Below are positions 1 through 7,176 of a DNA stretch of 43,550 bases, piece by piece (position 1 is the stretch's first letter; every line of letters starts with the position of its first letter). The notes beneath the pieces are model-generated. The model saw nothing but the letters and a program-made list of their open reading frames with translations, was not told the origin of the DNA and did no database searches. The stretch covers positions 1 through 43,550 of the IMG/VR virus record IMGVR_UViG_3300044713_000031; one strand, written 5' to 3'. Source of the DNA: a virus. The position numbers and the translations under genes were made by a program.

Positions 1-41
1 AAAAATCGTTGAAAATCTGCAGTTTGCAATCAACAGCCGAT

Positions 42-127
42 GCGAAAGTGGCGGAATTGGTAGACGCACTGGATTTAGGTTCCAGCGGGTAACCCCCGTA
101 AGGGTTCGAGTCCCTTCTTTCGCACCA
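42..127 (+). tRNA. tRNA-Leu (anticodon UAG), attL side
   Basis: An 86-nt tRNA with encoded CCA. The acceptor stem GCGAAAG pairs with CTTTCGC, and the anticodon stem CTGGA/TCCAG is perfectly paired around the loop TTTAGGT, giving anticodon UAG. A long variable arm is present, as expected for tRNA-Leu. The 5' half is outside the prophage (host), while the 3' part from position 74 is the shared att core, so integration regenerates an intact gene here. Confidence 0.96.
74..127 (+). repeat. attL: attL core, 54-bp direct repeat
   Basis: This segment is identical to 43424..43477. It starts in the anticodon loop and ends at CCA; sequence diverges on both sides. It lies directly beyond the 3' end of the integrase gene, the usual arrangement for tyrosine integrases that use tRNA 3' ends. 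The exact crossover point inside the repeat cannot be read from the sequence. Confidence 0.93.
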
Positions 128-210
128 CCGGTTTTGAGATAAATCAGACAGTTAGGCTTTGTTGACTCGTCAATCATCTGATCCTTCCGTTTATCTCTGT
201 CTCTCTATCA

Positions 211-1407
211 TCAAATCGAAGCACTAGAACCGCTCTCGTCATCCTTGCGGAGTTTCGAGAGTGCCGAGGCCGCTGCGGATAGCTGACGGGTCTCCAGGTG
301 CGTGTAGATGTCGGTCGTCTTAAGGTCACTGTGGCCGAGCCACTCCTTGACCACCTTGATGTCCACACCGGCCCGCAGGAGCCGACTGGCGCACGTATGG
401 CGCAGCGAGTGGATCACGCAGTCCCGGTGCTTCACCCCGGCCTTCTCCTTGGCCCTGGTCCATATGTCCTGAGCGCGCCGCTTGTCCAGGTCAGCGAACG
501 GGCCACCTGGAACCTGCTTGCACTTCTCAAACTCCTTGCGGCATTTTGGGGTCATTGGCACCGAGCGTGGCTTACCGGTCTTCAGCACCTCGGGGCGGAA
601 CAGCTCGATCATCCCTACGTCCGATCCCCTCGGCATCACCAGCTCCTCGTGTAACAGCCCCAGGGCTTCCCCTAGGCGCAACCCGGATTCCACCAGGACC
701 ACGAACAGTCGGTGATAGCGGTGGGCGTCCAGCTTGCGCGGAGGGCCTCCCTGTGGACCAGGGCGTTCATCGTCCAGGGTGAGGACGGCCTCGAAGATGG
801 CCTTCTCGTCGGCAGGGGGCATGAAGTATTGCCGTCCGCCCCGCTCAGCCACCTCTTTGACCTTCGGGAACGAGCCGGGCACACCCTTCCAGTCCGTTTG
901 TTCGAGCGCCACGTTGAACATACGGCGCAGGCAGGCGAGATGGCGATTGATCGTTGCACCGGCCAGTCCTGAGTCGGCCAGCTTCTCCGTGAGGTCTAGG
1001 ACATGCCGGGACTGGATAGACGCGAGCGGTGTATCTGCGCCGAGGATCGCCTCAATCGCTCGACACTTCACCGCGTAGTCCTCGCGGGACTTCAGGGCAC
1101 CCCAAATCGACCGGGACTTCAGGCAGACGTCAAAGGCTTGCTTGAGCGTCATGGCCTCGTCCGCACGAAGCGCGGCACGGGCCGATGGGCTGTCCTCGCC
1201 GCGCACCAGGGCGACCAGGGCGGCTTTCGAGATGCCCGGGTTGGCGGTCATCGCCGCGACCACGGCGTTCTCTTTGCTCTGAGCGAGGCCGAGGTTGCGG
1301 GTGCCGGTGGAAAGAACCTCACGGCGACCGCCGACCTGGACGCGCATCATGTAGTACCGACGATCAGGTGAGCCGGGTTTGACTGTTCCCTTCAGCTTGA
1401 GAGGCAT
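211..1407 (-). CDS. int: Tyrosine integrase
   Basis: A 398-aa site-specific recombinase that should integrate and excise the phage at tRNA-Leu. The catalytic set is visible: R244 in SGLRLGEALG, H333 and R336 in HSLRHTCASR, H359 in WLGHSDLKTTDIYTH, and nucleophile Y368. The region about 85-185 is a SAM-like core-binding domain, and the N-terminal 70 residues are a small arm-binding-type domain. The ATG at 1407 follows the site TGGAG at good spacing. A leftward terminator separates it from the MarR-like gene upstream. In the circular phage it is directly upstream of, and co-oriented with, the RNA polymerase gene across attP. Confidence 0.95.
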   Translation of the reverse strand: MPLKLKGTVKPGSPDRRYYMMRVQVGGRREVLSTGTRNLGLAQSKENAVVAAMTANPGISKAALVALVRGEDSPSARAALRADEAMTLKQAFDVCLKSRSIWGALKSREDYAVKCRAIEAILGADTPLASIQSRHVLDLTEKLADSGLAGATINRHLACLRRMFNVALEQTDWKGVPGSFPKVKEVAERGGRQYFMPPADEKAIFEAVLTLDDERPGPQGGPPRKLDAHRYHRLFVVLVESGLRLGEALGLLHEELVMPRGSDVGMIELFRPEVLKTGKPRSVPMTPKCRKEFEKCKQVPGGPFADLDKRRAQDIWTRAKEKAGVKHRDCVIHSLRHTCASRLLRAGVDIKVVKEWLGHSDLKTTDIYTHLETRQLSAAASALSKLRKDDESGSSASI

Positions 1408-1423
1408 GGTGTATCTCCAGAAA

Positions 1424-1450
1424 CGAAAAAACCCGCCACATGGGCGGGTT
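1424..1450 (-). terminator. Leftward rho-independent terminator between MarR-like gene and int
   Basis: ACCCGCC (1431-1437) and GGCGGGT (1443-1449) form a 7-bp hairpin. Read leftward it is followed by a run of T (plus-strand aaaaaa at 1426-1431). It would limit readthrough from the MarR-like gene into int. Confidence 0.8.
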
Positions 1451-1474
1451 CGGTAAGCGAACGTAGGGCGCTCC

Positions 1475-1861
1475 CTACTGCTTCATTGCATCCCTCAGAA
1501 GTCGATTCATCGTCCGCGCAAGGTCATTGGCGAACGCTTTGCCTTCGTCGGTCAGCTCGACCACGTTGAGGCGGTTATCGGTTTCGAGGGGAGAGAGTTT
1601 GACTACGGGGCGCAGCGGGGATTGAACCACCCCCTGCCGCTGTCCACGTAGGTATCGGAGCTGGCGAGAGAGAACTGCGGGATCTTCTGATCCCACCACC
1701 TCACCGATCTCGGGTTGAGTGACTCCGGGGTTTTCGATCACGGCTAGCAATGTCGATAGGTTCGACACTGTGAACTGAGGGTTTGCCTGAAGCTCCGTCT
1801 TGGCTTGCTTCAGAACCACCCGCAGTATGTGTGCCGCTTGCTTGGCGGTCAGGATGGTCAT
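1475..1861 (-). CDS. MarR-like winged-helix regulator
   Basis: A 128-aa protein beginning MTILTAKQAAH. The ATG at 1861 is chosen over a longer reading frame because AAGGA sits about 7 nt upstream. The middle reads as a winged helix-turn-helix (GVTQPEIGEVVG, then SRQLRYLRG as recognition helix, then a beta wing), followed by the MarR-like signature LTDEGKAFANDLA and a dimerisation helix. MarR proteins bind palindromic operators as dimers; its position next to int suggests control of the lysogeny module, but the target is not known. A sigma70-like promoter lies just upstream. Confidence 0.75.
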   Translation of the reverse strand: MTILTAKQAAHILRVVLKQAKTELQANPQFTVSNLSTLLAVIENPGVTQPEIGEVVGSEDPAVLSRQLRYLRGQRQGVVQSPLRPVVKLSPLETDNRLNVVELTDEGKAFANDLARTMNRLLRDAMKQ

Positions 1862-1894
1862 CGTAAATCCTTGCGGGCTTATTCCGTTGCCCCC

Positions 1895-1923
1895 ATGATA
1901 TGTAAAGCTTGGCGAGTCCACAA
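1895..1923 (-). promoter_or_regulatory. Sigma70-like promoter of the MarR-like gene
   Basis: Read leftward: -35 TTGTGG (1918-1923), 17-bp spacer, -10 TATCAT (1895-1900, five of six consensus). The start codon at 1861 is about 30 nt below the -10 element. The -35 is poor, which would suit a weak or activated promoter. Confidence 0.5.
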
Positions 1924-2246
1924 GCAATTATGGCGCTCGTCACGCTGCTGCGATACACCCAAAACTGGCCTCTCCTGAAGTCTTCGATGTGGCCTAAAGA
2001 TATGCGGGGTAGAAGCATTGCCAGATGTATCACGTGATGAATCATGCCCTGTTCCTGTTCTTTGATTGGTTTTGATTTAGGTATTAAAGACAGCATTGAA
2101 AACGTTTATCAAGGCTTGAAAAACTCACAGTTCGTCCGTGAGCATGTGCCTGTGGGCGCAAGTTCTTGATAGTGCTTCCGTTACGGAATCGGATGAACTT
2201 GCGTCTAGTTCAGCGTTCAGTCGGTCCCACAGTGACACCGGGTAAC

Positions 2247-2420
2247 TCATCCGCTCCCCCGTGCCGCGTCGATCAGAAACAGCATCCACCCAACGGTGAA
2301 AAAGAAAGCTGCCACGTGTGTCAGAACTTGGGACTGGAGTGCTGTAGCTAGGAGACCTAGGGACATCACGAAGATGGCGTAGACAATCACGGCCTTATAA
2401 GACCGCGCAAAGTAGGGCAT
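2247..2420 (-). CDS. Small membrane protein, two TM segments
   Basis: A 57-aa protein starting MPYFARSYKAV. The ATG at 2420 has a near-perfect AGGAGG site 6 nt upstream, whereas the longer reading from 2471 has none. Two hydrophobic stretches (about residues 10-29 and 32-50, the second AAFFFTVGWMLFLI) predict a membrane hairpin. It stands alone between leftward and rightward blocks. Function is unknown; small two-TM phage proteins include exclusion proteins and holin-like factors. Confidence 0.65.
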   Translation of the reverse strand: MPYFARSYKAVIVYAIFVMSLGLLATALQSQVLTHVAAFFFTVGWMLFLIDAARGSG

Positions 2421-2509
2421 TGAACCTCCTGCGTTATCATGTGACGCCCGTGGAGTCAGGCACCGGAACATCCCGCGTGTGCGGCGACCGATGAAGCGGG
2501 CACCATTCG

Positions 2510-2794
2510 ATGAAAAAAGTTAAAGATTCAAGCGTTACGTGGACGCGCTACTCGACTCACACCGGCCAGGAATACGGCCCGAGTTACGCGCGGGATGCCA
2601 CTGGTTCAATCGTTGGCAGCGTGTCGCAATGCGTGGGCGATAAAAGCCACATATGGATTTCCAACGTAAACCCTCAGCCCGGCATGGGCGGATTCAAGCG
2701 GTCTTGCCACGCGCCATCCGAGGAGCGCGCGAGGTATTACGTCGAGTGCTGGGCCAAGTACCATCAGAAGGCAGCAGTCCATAACGAAGGGTGA
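2510..2794 (+). CDS. Hypothetical protein, 94 aa
   Basis: The protein starts MKKVKDSSVTWTRY and is rich in Ser, Gly and aromatic residues. No known motif was recognised. The stop codon overlaps the start region of the SRAP gene, so the two are probably translationally coupled in one rightward accessory operon. No strong ribosome site is visible before 2510, so the start is uncertain. Confidence 0.55.
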   Translation: MKKVKDSSVTWTRYSTHTGQEYGPSYARDATGSIVGSVSQCVGDKSHIWISNVNPQPGMGGFKRSCHAPSEERARYYVECWAKYHQKAAVHNEG

Positions 2795-2799
2795 CAGCG

Positions 2800-3765
2800 A
2801 TGTGTTACTCGGCTCAGGTTTGGGCGGACTACCACCTATTCAGGAGGAAGTTCGGCTCCGATATCTCGATCACGGACTTCTACGAGGAGTTCTACAAGCG
2901 CAAGCGCCAGGGCAATTTGTTCCCGAAGGCGGCCGACATGGCGTTTGCGAATCCAAAGAACGACGAGGAACGCTGGATCAAGGCATTGATTGATGACCTC
3001 AACGCCCAAGCGGCCCACAAACAAGAGACAGAGCTATTTGAGCAGCGCACCCGATTGAACGAAGCGGAGCGCAAGCTAGAAAAGAAGATCACAAAGACAG
3101 CCACCGAAAGTAAGCGCATCGCTACCAACAGAATCGACCGCGCACTTGCGAAGCTCGATGATCTCAAGCGCAAAGAGCTGAAGCCTCGTGACACACGCAT
3201 CTTTCCCGACTGGTACGCGCCGGTTCTGTTTGTGGAGGACGGCAAGCTCAAGCTGCTGCCCATGCGTTACCACTGCCGCCCAGCAGGGATGCCGAAGTCA
3301 ATCGATCGCACGAAAGACGGCAAGGTCAGCGGCACGTACAACGCGCGCCGCGATAATCTCGAAAGGTTCTGGCGTAAACAGTTCGGTTACACACACGGTA
3401 TTGCCGTGGTGTCGTCGTTTTATGAGAACGTGTCCCGGCACATGAACGAGGGCAGGGAACTCAAACCGGGCGAGAAGGAGGAGAACCTCGTCCTCCACTT
3501 CAATCCCCAGCCGCCGCATGACATGTTCGTGGCGTGCCTATGGTCCTATTGGAAGGAAGGGGACGAAGACCTTTATTCGTTCGCGGCTATCACCGACGAG
3601 CCGCCGCCTGAGATTGCAGCGGCGGGGCATGATCGATGCATTATCCCGATCAAGGAGGAGAACATAGACGCGTGGCTCCGTCCTGATCCGAAGAACGTAG
3701 ACGCCATGTACGCGATCCTTGATGACCGCGACAGGCCGTTCTACGAGTACGAGATGGCTGCATAA
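2800..3765 (+). CDS. SRAP (HMCES/YedK-type) abasic-site protein
   Basis: A 321-aa SOS response-associated peptidase-family protein. SRAP proteins crosslink to abasic sites in single-stranded DNA through a cysteine exposed after removal of Met1. The ATG at 2800 is chosen over the GTG at 2791 because it gives MCYSAQ, with the obligatory Cys2. Other family landmarks are YNARRDNL (NAR motif), SSFYEN (FYEW-like, with the Glu), TDEPPPE and GHDRCIIPI (active-site His). An insert of about 100 lysine/glutamate-rich residues near 70-130 forms a likely coiled coil absent from short bacterial YedK. The gene lies in the rightward block with the SieB-like gene. Confidence 0.85.
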   Translation: MCYSAQVWADYHLFRRKFGSDISITDFYEEFYKRKRQGNLFPKAADMAFANPKNDEERWIKALIDDLNAQAAHKQETELFEQRTRLNEAERKLEKKITKTATESKRIATNRIDRALAKLDDLKRKELKPRDTRIFPDWYAPVLFVEDGKLKLLPMRYHCRPAGMPKSIDRTKDGKVSGTYNARRDNLERFWRKQFGYTHGIAVVSSFYENVSRHMNEGRELKPGEKEENLVLHFNPQPPHDMFVACLWSYWKEGDEDLYSFAAITDEPPPEIAAAGHDRCIIPIKEENIDAWLRPDPKNVDAMYAILDDRDRPFYEYEMAA

Positions 3766-3789
3766 TAAATCGAAGGACAGGGGAGCTAT

Positions 3790-4281
3790 ATGGGGTTCGT
3801 AGAGTCAGTAGTTGAGCTTGTGGGCAAATCGATTAGATGGACGGTATCAGTTTTCATAGCGACACTGATCCTTCTCCTCCTGCCGCGCGTGACATCTGGC
3901 CATTTCAATCCGCTCCCCGAGAGCGTAGTGGGATACGTCTTTGCTGTTTGCGTCTTGTGCGGGACGTATATTCTGGTTTGCTTCGTCGTGTTTCTTTCTA
4001 CGAAGGCACCCGAGGGGTTCAAGGGTGTGCGTCAGATCATTGCTCGTCGCCATTTGAGCGATTTAGAGATCCAAACGCTCTCGTTTCTCGGTAAGAAGCC
4101 GACTGAAGTCCAAATGGTGGATGAGCTGACTCATCAGACTGCTTCAAAACTCCAAATCGTCCATGCTTGCACTTTACTGACGGACAAGGGCTATGCCCAT
4201 TACGACAAGTTTTACGGCTACATCGGTCTGACTGATGCCGGTCGTGCGCTCTTGGTCAAGAAGCTGCATGGAAAGAAGTAG
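3790..4281 (+). CDS. SieB-like superinfection exclusion membrane protein
   Basis: A 163-aa protein with two TM helices (about residues 15-33 and 47-70) and a cytoplasmic C-terminal domain. The C-terminal part reads like a small winged helix (LSDLEIQTLSFLG, then VMDEL-type helices, then IGLTDAGRALL). This architecture and length fit the SieB family of lambdoid phages, which aborts growth of other phages. GGGGAG precedes the ATG. It follows the SRAP gene by 24 nt. The assignment is by architecture rather than clear identity. Confidence 0.6.
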   Translation: MGFVESVVELVGKSIRWTVSVFIATLILLLLPRVTSGHFNPLPESVVGYVFAVCVLCGTYILVCFVVFLSTKAPEGFKGVRQIIARRHLSDLEIQTLSFLGKKPTEVQMVDELTHQTASKLQIVHACTLLTDKGYAHYDKFYGYIGLTDAGRALLVKKLHGKK

Positions 4282-4289
4282 ACCCTGAG

Positions 4290-4874
4290 TTAGCTCCAAA
4301 ACGCGTACACGGTGCCTTCGTAGCTCACGAATCCAACCTCTCCGCCGTACTTCAAGTCGCGTAGGTACGCCTCATAGTTGAAGTAATTCCGCAGGTTCTC
4401 TGGCATCTCACTAAGGACGCCCATCTCGTCCACGAAGTTTTCGACCCACTCCAGTTCGCTATCCGCCGAACCGGCCTGCTTGTCGTTGAAGTCGTCCTCT
4501 GTCGCGTAATGAGTGCCGACATGTTCCACGTAGGCGAGCCATGCTTCCCCGTGGTCACCGATGCGCTCGGCCATCTCGGCCACATCGGATAGGGAAGGGT
4601 TCTCGCCCAAATTCGGGAAGTCGTCGTAATCGTGAATCGACCACTCCTCCGCGCTAGGGATGGTGCCGTACCCATTGCACGGCTTGCACCGTTGGCTGTC
4701 CCGCTCATGCTCGCAATCAGGGCACGACACACGGACGTTGGGATGCTTGGACGTTCGCAACATCGCGTTGATCTCGTCCTGAATCTCGCCCTCGTCCTTC
4801 CCGTCCAGGTCGATCCACACCCCGAGAAGGTGACCGGCGTTGTAGTCGCTGAGGCTCGCAAAGTAAGCGCGCAT
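4290..4874 (-). CDS. ardA: ArdA-family antirestriction protein with inserted zinc ribbon
   Basis: A 194-aa ArdA-type DNA mimic. It opens MRAYFASLSDYNAG with GVWIDLDG, then EEWSIHDYDDFP, FVDEMG and YFNYEAYLRDLKYGG, all typical ArdA segments, and it is strongly acidic as expected for a mimic of type I restriction target DNA. Between residues 51 and 66 there is a Cx2C...Cx2C ribbon (C51, C54, C63, C66) that canonical ArdA of about 165-170 aa lacks. GGAGG lies 7 nt before the ATG at 4874; the gene follows a 96-aa gene by 2 nt. In the circular phage it occupies the position of T7 gene 0.3 (Ocr). Confidence 0.88.
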   Translation of the reverse strand: MRAYFASLSDYNAGHLLGVWIDLDGKDEGEIQDEINAMLRTSKHPNVRVSCPDCEHERDSQRCKPCNGYGTIPSAEEWSIHDYDDFPNLGENPSLSDVAEMAERIGDHGEAWLAYVEHVGTHYATEDDFNDKQAGSADSELEWVENFVDEMGVLSEMPENLRNYFNYEAYLRDLKYGGEVGFVSYEGTVYAFWS

Positions 4875-4876
4875 GG

Positions 4877-5167
4877 TCACGCCTCCGCGCCGTCGCGTTG
4901 CGGCCTCGCCTTGTTTACGTCCGCCAGTTCCCGCTCTAGCGACTCCCTGCGGCGGTCGATGGTGCAAATCAGGGCATCCCGCAGAGCGTCCCGTACAGGA
5001 GAAAAGAACTCAGCGGGAATTGAAACGCGACCCATGTGCTGCGGCCTACCTTCCGTATAGCTGAGAACGGCTACATCCACGGCGGAAGCGAACAGCTTCT
5101 CTAAGTCGAGCGCGTCGATCTGCTTAAGCGCGATCAGCAGCGTTTCCGTTGTCTCGGTCGGTTTCAT
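4877..5167 (-). CDS. Hypothetical protein, 96 aa, ArdA operon
   Basis: The protein starts MKPTETTETLLIALKQ and ends ADVNKARPQRDGAEA. GGAGG stands upstream of the ATG at 5167. It is mostly helical, with a charged C-terminal third. The stop codon is 2 nt from the ardA start, so the two are coupled. No family was recognised. A leftward terminator lies just upstream, so a promoter should lie in the intervening 20 bp or transcription must read through. Confidence 0.7.
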   Translation of the reverse strand: MKPTETTETLLIALKQIDALDLEKLFASAVDVAVLSYTEGRPQHMGRVSIPAEFFSPVRDALRDALICTIDRRRESLERELADVNKARPQRDGAEA

Positions 5168-5187
5168 CGTTGGCCCTCCAATGGGCA

Positions 5188-5214
5188 ATAAAAAACCCGG
5201 CGCTGTGGCCGGGT
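5188..5214 (-). terminator. Leftward terminator upstream of the ArdA operon
   Basis: ACCCGGC (5195-5201) pairs with GCCGGGT (5208-5214); leftward it is followed by six or more T. Its position upstream of the ardA operon suggests control of readthrough from the control region at 6.5 kb. Confidence 0.8.
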
Positions 5215-5229
5215 GTAAGCTTTCGTCCT

Positions 5230-5415
5230 ATGTGGACGTGTATTCGCTGCGGTACTGCGCTGTCAGTTGAAGACGCGCCGCCGAACGTCGATGACTTCGG
5301 GGTTCACTTCATGTGCCCCGTATGTGGCCGTAGGAACCGCCTAAAGAACATCGGCAGGGAAGGGATTGAGGATGACATCGTGCTGATGCAGATTGATGAT
5401 CCCGACCCCAAGTAA
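5230..5415 (+). CDS. Small zinc-ribbon protein, 61 aa
   Basis: The frame reads MWTCIRCGTAL ... HFMCPVCGRRN, two CxxC knuckles about 23 residues apart, the pattern of a zinc ribbon; the tail is acidic. It runs rightward between two leftward terminators. No convincing ribosome site precedes the ATG, so expression is uncertain, but the paired CxxC motifs favour a real gene. Confidence 0.55.
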   Translation: MWTCIRCGTALSVEDAPPNVDDFGVHFMCPVCGRRNRLKNIGREGIEDDIVLMQIDDPDPK

Positions 5416-5471
5416 CTCCACAGGTGCCCGCTGATATCGAACGGGCACCGATTGAGCGACCAGTTTTAGGA

Positions 5472-5499
5472 CAACAAAAACCCGGCTTGTGGCCGGGTT
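5472..5499 (-). terminator. Leftward terminator after the small-peptide operon
   Basis: AACCCGGC (5479-5486) pairs with GCCGGGTT (5492-5499), followed leftward by five T. It closes the operon of small peptides 6066-5526. Confidence 0.8.
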
Positions 5500-5525
5500 C
5501 GGTTAGCGTTCGGTTTGTTCGGTCG

Positions 5526-5648
5526 TTATCGGTGCTGGAGATACGTATGGACACCCAGAACGATAAAGCCGATAGCTACAAGCGCCGTGAAGGTGTATGC
5601 GCGAAGGCGCTGCATGCGGCTCAAATGTTGGGCTGCTTTCTGTCCCAT
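5526..5648 (-). CDS. Single-TM peptide, 40 aa
   Basis: The frame reads MGQKAAQHLSRMQRLRAY followed by a hydrophobic helix (TFTALVAIGFIVLGV) and TYLQHR. A GAGGA site lies 9-10 nt before the ATG at 5648. The basic N-terminus before the helix predicts a cytoplasmic N-terminus. It is the last gene of the small-peptide cluster, ending 27 bp before the terminator. Function unknown. Confidence 0.6.
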   Translation of the reverse strand: MGQKAAQHLSRMQRLRAYTFTALVAIGFIVLGVHTYLQHR

Positions 5649-5706
5649 TTTTCAGTTCCTCAGCTCATCGGCGTGTGCGACCAATGTTAGCACCGCAACC
5701 TCCCGC

Positions 5707-5850
5707 TCACCACGCAGGCGCGGCCCGAAGTGCACAGATACGCCCGAGTACCCAGTTCACGGCGCGCAAGGCTTCATAGGCATCGCTGGCGGCCACATAC
5801 GTAAATTCCTCTGTGCCGTCCTCTCGCGCAAACTCCACCCGGAAAGTCAT
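5707..5850 (-). CDS. Hypothetical peptide, 47 aa
   Basis: The frame reads MTFRVEFAREDGTEEFTYV, then AASDAYEALRAVNWVLG. Its ATG overlaps the stop of the preceding 41-aa gene (ATGA), so it is translationally coupled. The beta-strand then helix pattern looks like a folded small protein. Function unknown. Confidence 0.6.
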   Translation of the reverse strand: MTFRVEFAREDGTEEFTYVAASDAYEALRAVNWVLGRICALRAAPAW

Positions 5851-5972
5851 GCGACGGCCCTCCGCATTGCTATAGACCAACCCGCAGGGACATCCTCGCG
5901 AGGCCCGATGTACGCCATGCGTTCCACTGCGGAACCGATGAGTCTTACCAGTCGAAAACGATAGATTTTCAT
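5847..5972 (-). CDS. Hypothetical peptide, 41 aa
   Basis: The frame begins MKIYRFRLVRLIGSAVER and ends SIAMRRAVA. The start is 2 nt from the stop of the 30-aa membrane peptide upstream, and its stop overlaps the next start. Basic and compact; no family recognised. The coupled arrangement is the main evidence. Confidence 0.55.
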   Translation of the reverse strand: MKIYRFRLVRLIGSAVERMAYIGPREDVPAGWSIAMRRAVA

Positions 5973-5973
5973 G

Positions 5974-6066
5974 TCAGCCCCCGATCCCCAGGGCGCGGCA
6001 CACCACGTTGCCCAGGCCAGCGCCGCATACAACGCAGGCCACCAAAACCATCAGCATTCCGCCCAT
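5974..6066 (-). CDS. Membrane peptide, 30 aa
   Basis: The frame reads MGGMLMVLVACVVCGAGLGN and ends CRALGIGG, a single hydrophobic segment. AAGGA stands just upstream of the ATG at 6066. A longer in-frame reading of 62 codons starts at 6162 behind an excellent GAGGAGAGGGAG site but would run through the terminator hairpin at 6094-6114; both forms are possible. Small membrane peptides in early phage operons often act in host takeover, but no function is visible. Confidence 0.5.
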   Translation of the reverse strand: MGGMLMVLVACVVCGAGLGNVVCRALGIGG

Positions 6067-6085
6067 GTCCTTACTCCGTCTTCTG

Positions 6086-6114
6086 AAATCAAAAGGGCAC
6101 CCGTTAGGTGCCCT
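6086..6114 (-). terminator. Leftward terminator/attenuator before the small-peptide operon
   Basis: AGGGCACC (6094-6101) pairs with GGTGCCCT (6107-6114), an 8-bp stem with a 5-nt loop, followed leftward by TTTTGATTT. It lies between the leftward promoters and the 6066 gene, and inside an alternative reading frame starting at 6162, so translation of that frame could control termination. Confidence 0.7.
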
Positions 6115-6289
6115 GTGTCGTCTTCTGCCGTGTTTTGAAACTGCTTCGCTTGTCCAATGCATAACTCCCTCTCCTCGTTACCGGGTGTCCCCCCGGCTTG
6201 ATGTGCTTCCTGCGATGCCCTCTGAGACTCCAAAGGACATCGAGGGAAGCACTGCGCTAATACTGGCATCCGTAAGATAATCAAAACGA

Positions 6290-6520
6290 AGCAAGTAATA
6301 GAGTGCAGTACAACCTCGCAGCGGTATCACCCCGCTGCATGGTTACCGGCTAGAAGGGAACAGAGAGGCCCTACCTCGTCTGCTGAACCCGCATCGCTCA
6401 CGCTACGCGGCTCTACACCCTTGCTACCGTACTCGTTTACCAGTGGCGTAACCCACTGCCAGCACCTCCGCTGGCTGTTACCCTTGCGGGAACCGTTGGG
6501 CCGTGGCCCGTGTTACTTGC
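6290..6520 (-). ncRNA. Candidate structured leader RNA from promoter P1
   Basis: Directly downstream of the P1 -10 element the leftward transcript contains successive hairpins: GGGCC/GGCCC, GTTCCC/GGGTAAC, CCAGC/GCTGG, CAGTGG/CCACTG, and near its end GCAGCGG/CCGCTGC. No reading frame with coding character covers it. It may be a structured 5' leader or a stable small RNA. The 3' end is unknown; the range given is approximate. Confidence 0.35.
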
Positions 6521-6525
6521 AACCT

Positions 6526-6553
6526 ATACTAGCATCGCATCAATCATTGTCAA
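6526..6553 (-). promoter_or_regulatory. Leftward early promoter P1
   Basis: Read leftward: perfect -35 TTGACA (6548-6553), 16-bp spacer, extended -10 TGC-TAGTAT (6526-6531). The -35 lies inside an 18-bp sequence (6547..6564) repeated exactly at P2. It faces the small-peptide, ardA and int genes and is the counterpart of the T7 early promoters. Confidence 0.7.
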
Positions 6554-6564
6554 GTCATCAAGCA
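6547..6564 (+). repeat. 18-bp direct repeat, copy 1 (P1 -35)
   Basis: TTGTCAAGTCATCAAGCA is identical at 6792..6809. Each copy covers the -35 element of a leftward promoter and the bases upstream of it, a natural position for a repressor or activator site. Confidence 0.85.
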
Positions 6565-6770
6565 TCAGTGCGAGCGATTGCCGGTAGGCAGCGAGGCAAC
6601 TCCTCGCGTTCGCCGGTTGGTTTCGTTGGGGGCGGCGTGGCTAGTCCCTTCGTTCCCTTCCGGCTCCACGTTAACCCTTTGGGCGGCCCGTGGTTGCCTA
6701 GTGGTCCATCATCGCGCTGCCTGGAGACCAGGGAGCCAGTCGGCGGCGGTCCGTGCCGTGACTTGCAAAC

Positions 6771-6798
6771 AGATTAACATGGCTTTGATGCTTGTCAA
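6771..6798 (-). promoter_or_regulatory. Leftward early promoter P2
   Basis: Read leftward: perfect -35 TTGACA (6793-6798), 16-bp spacer, extended -10 TGT-TAATCT (6771-6776). Spacing and extended -10 match P1, 245 bp downstream. Both transcripts start near a shared GCAAGT sequence. Confidence 0.65.
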
Positions 6799-6809
6799 GT
6801 CATCAAGCA
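6792..6809 (+). repeat. 18-bp direct repeat, copy 2 (P2 -35)
   Basis: Exact copy of 6547..6564. Here the repeat begins within CTTGTCAAG, a 9-bp palindrome that also recurs, with the central base changed, at 7251-7259. Confidence 0.85.
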
Positions 6810-7176
6810 ATAATCGGGAGCATCCAGTGGTGGACTGTGGGCATCGTCAGGTGTCCGGCTGGGTTCGGTGCGTGATGGATGAAAACGAAAACTACAGATG
6901 CGGACAGACACGGACGGAAACAAACGAACGAACAGGGCCGAATGTTGGCCGCGTGCGTCCTTTGGGCGTGCATAGATGCCGCATCGGATATGAGAACCGG
7001 CGCGGTAGGGCTGGAATCAGTGACTTAGCTTCTCAGGTGCCGCCGTGGGTGCCTTGAGGGCTGGGCGGATGAAGGAATCGGGCGCACGCGTGCGCGCGTA
7101 GGAGGGCCTGCGGGGGTAGGTGCGCGCTTGCTCTCCGTCAGATACCCCAACGGAAATTTGCGGTGAACATTGCGGG

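Noticed and set aside
1701-2096. Minus-strand frame of 131 codons upstream of and into the MarR-like gene
   Set aside because: It overlaps most of the MarR N-terminal coding region in another frame and has no recognisable domain, although AGGA precedes an internal ATG near 2048.
5221-5245. CATAGGACGAAAGC on the minus strand, similar to the phage promoter start region
   Set aside because: The upstream recognition bases do not match and a terminator follows at once.
6421-7057. Plus-strand open frames in the control region
   Set aside because: They are Arg/Pro/Trp-rich, lack ribosome sites and coincide with hairpins and promoters; no coding character.
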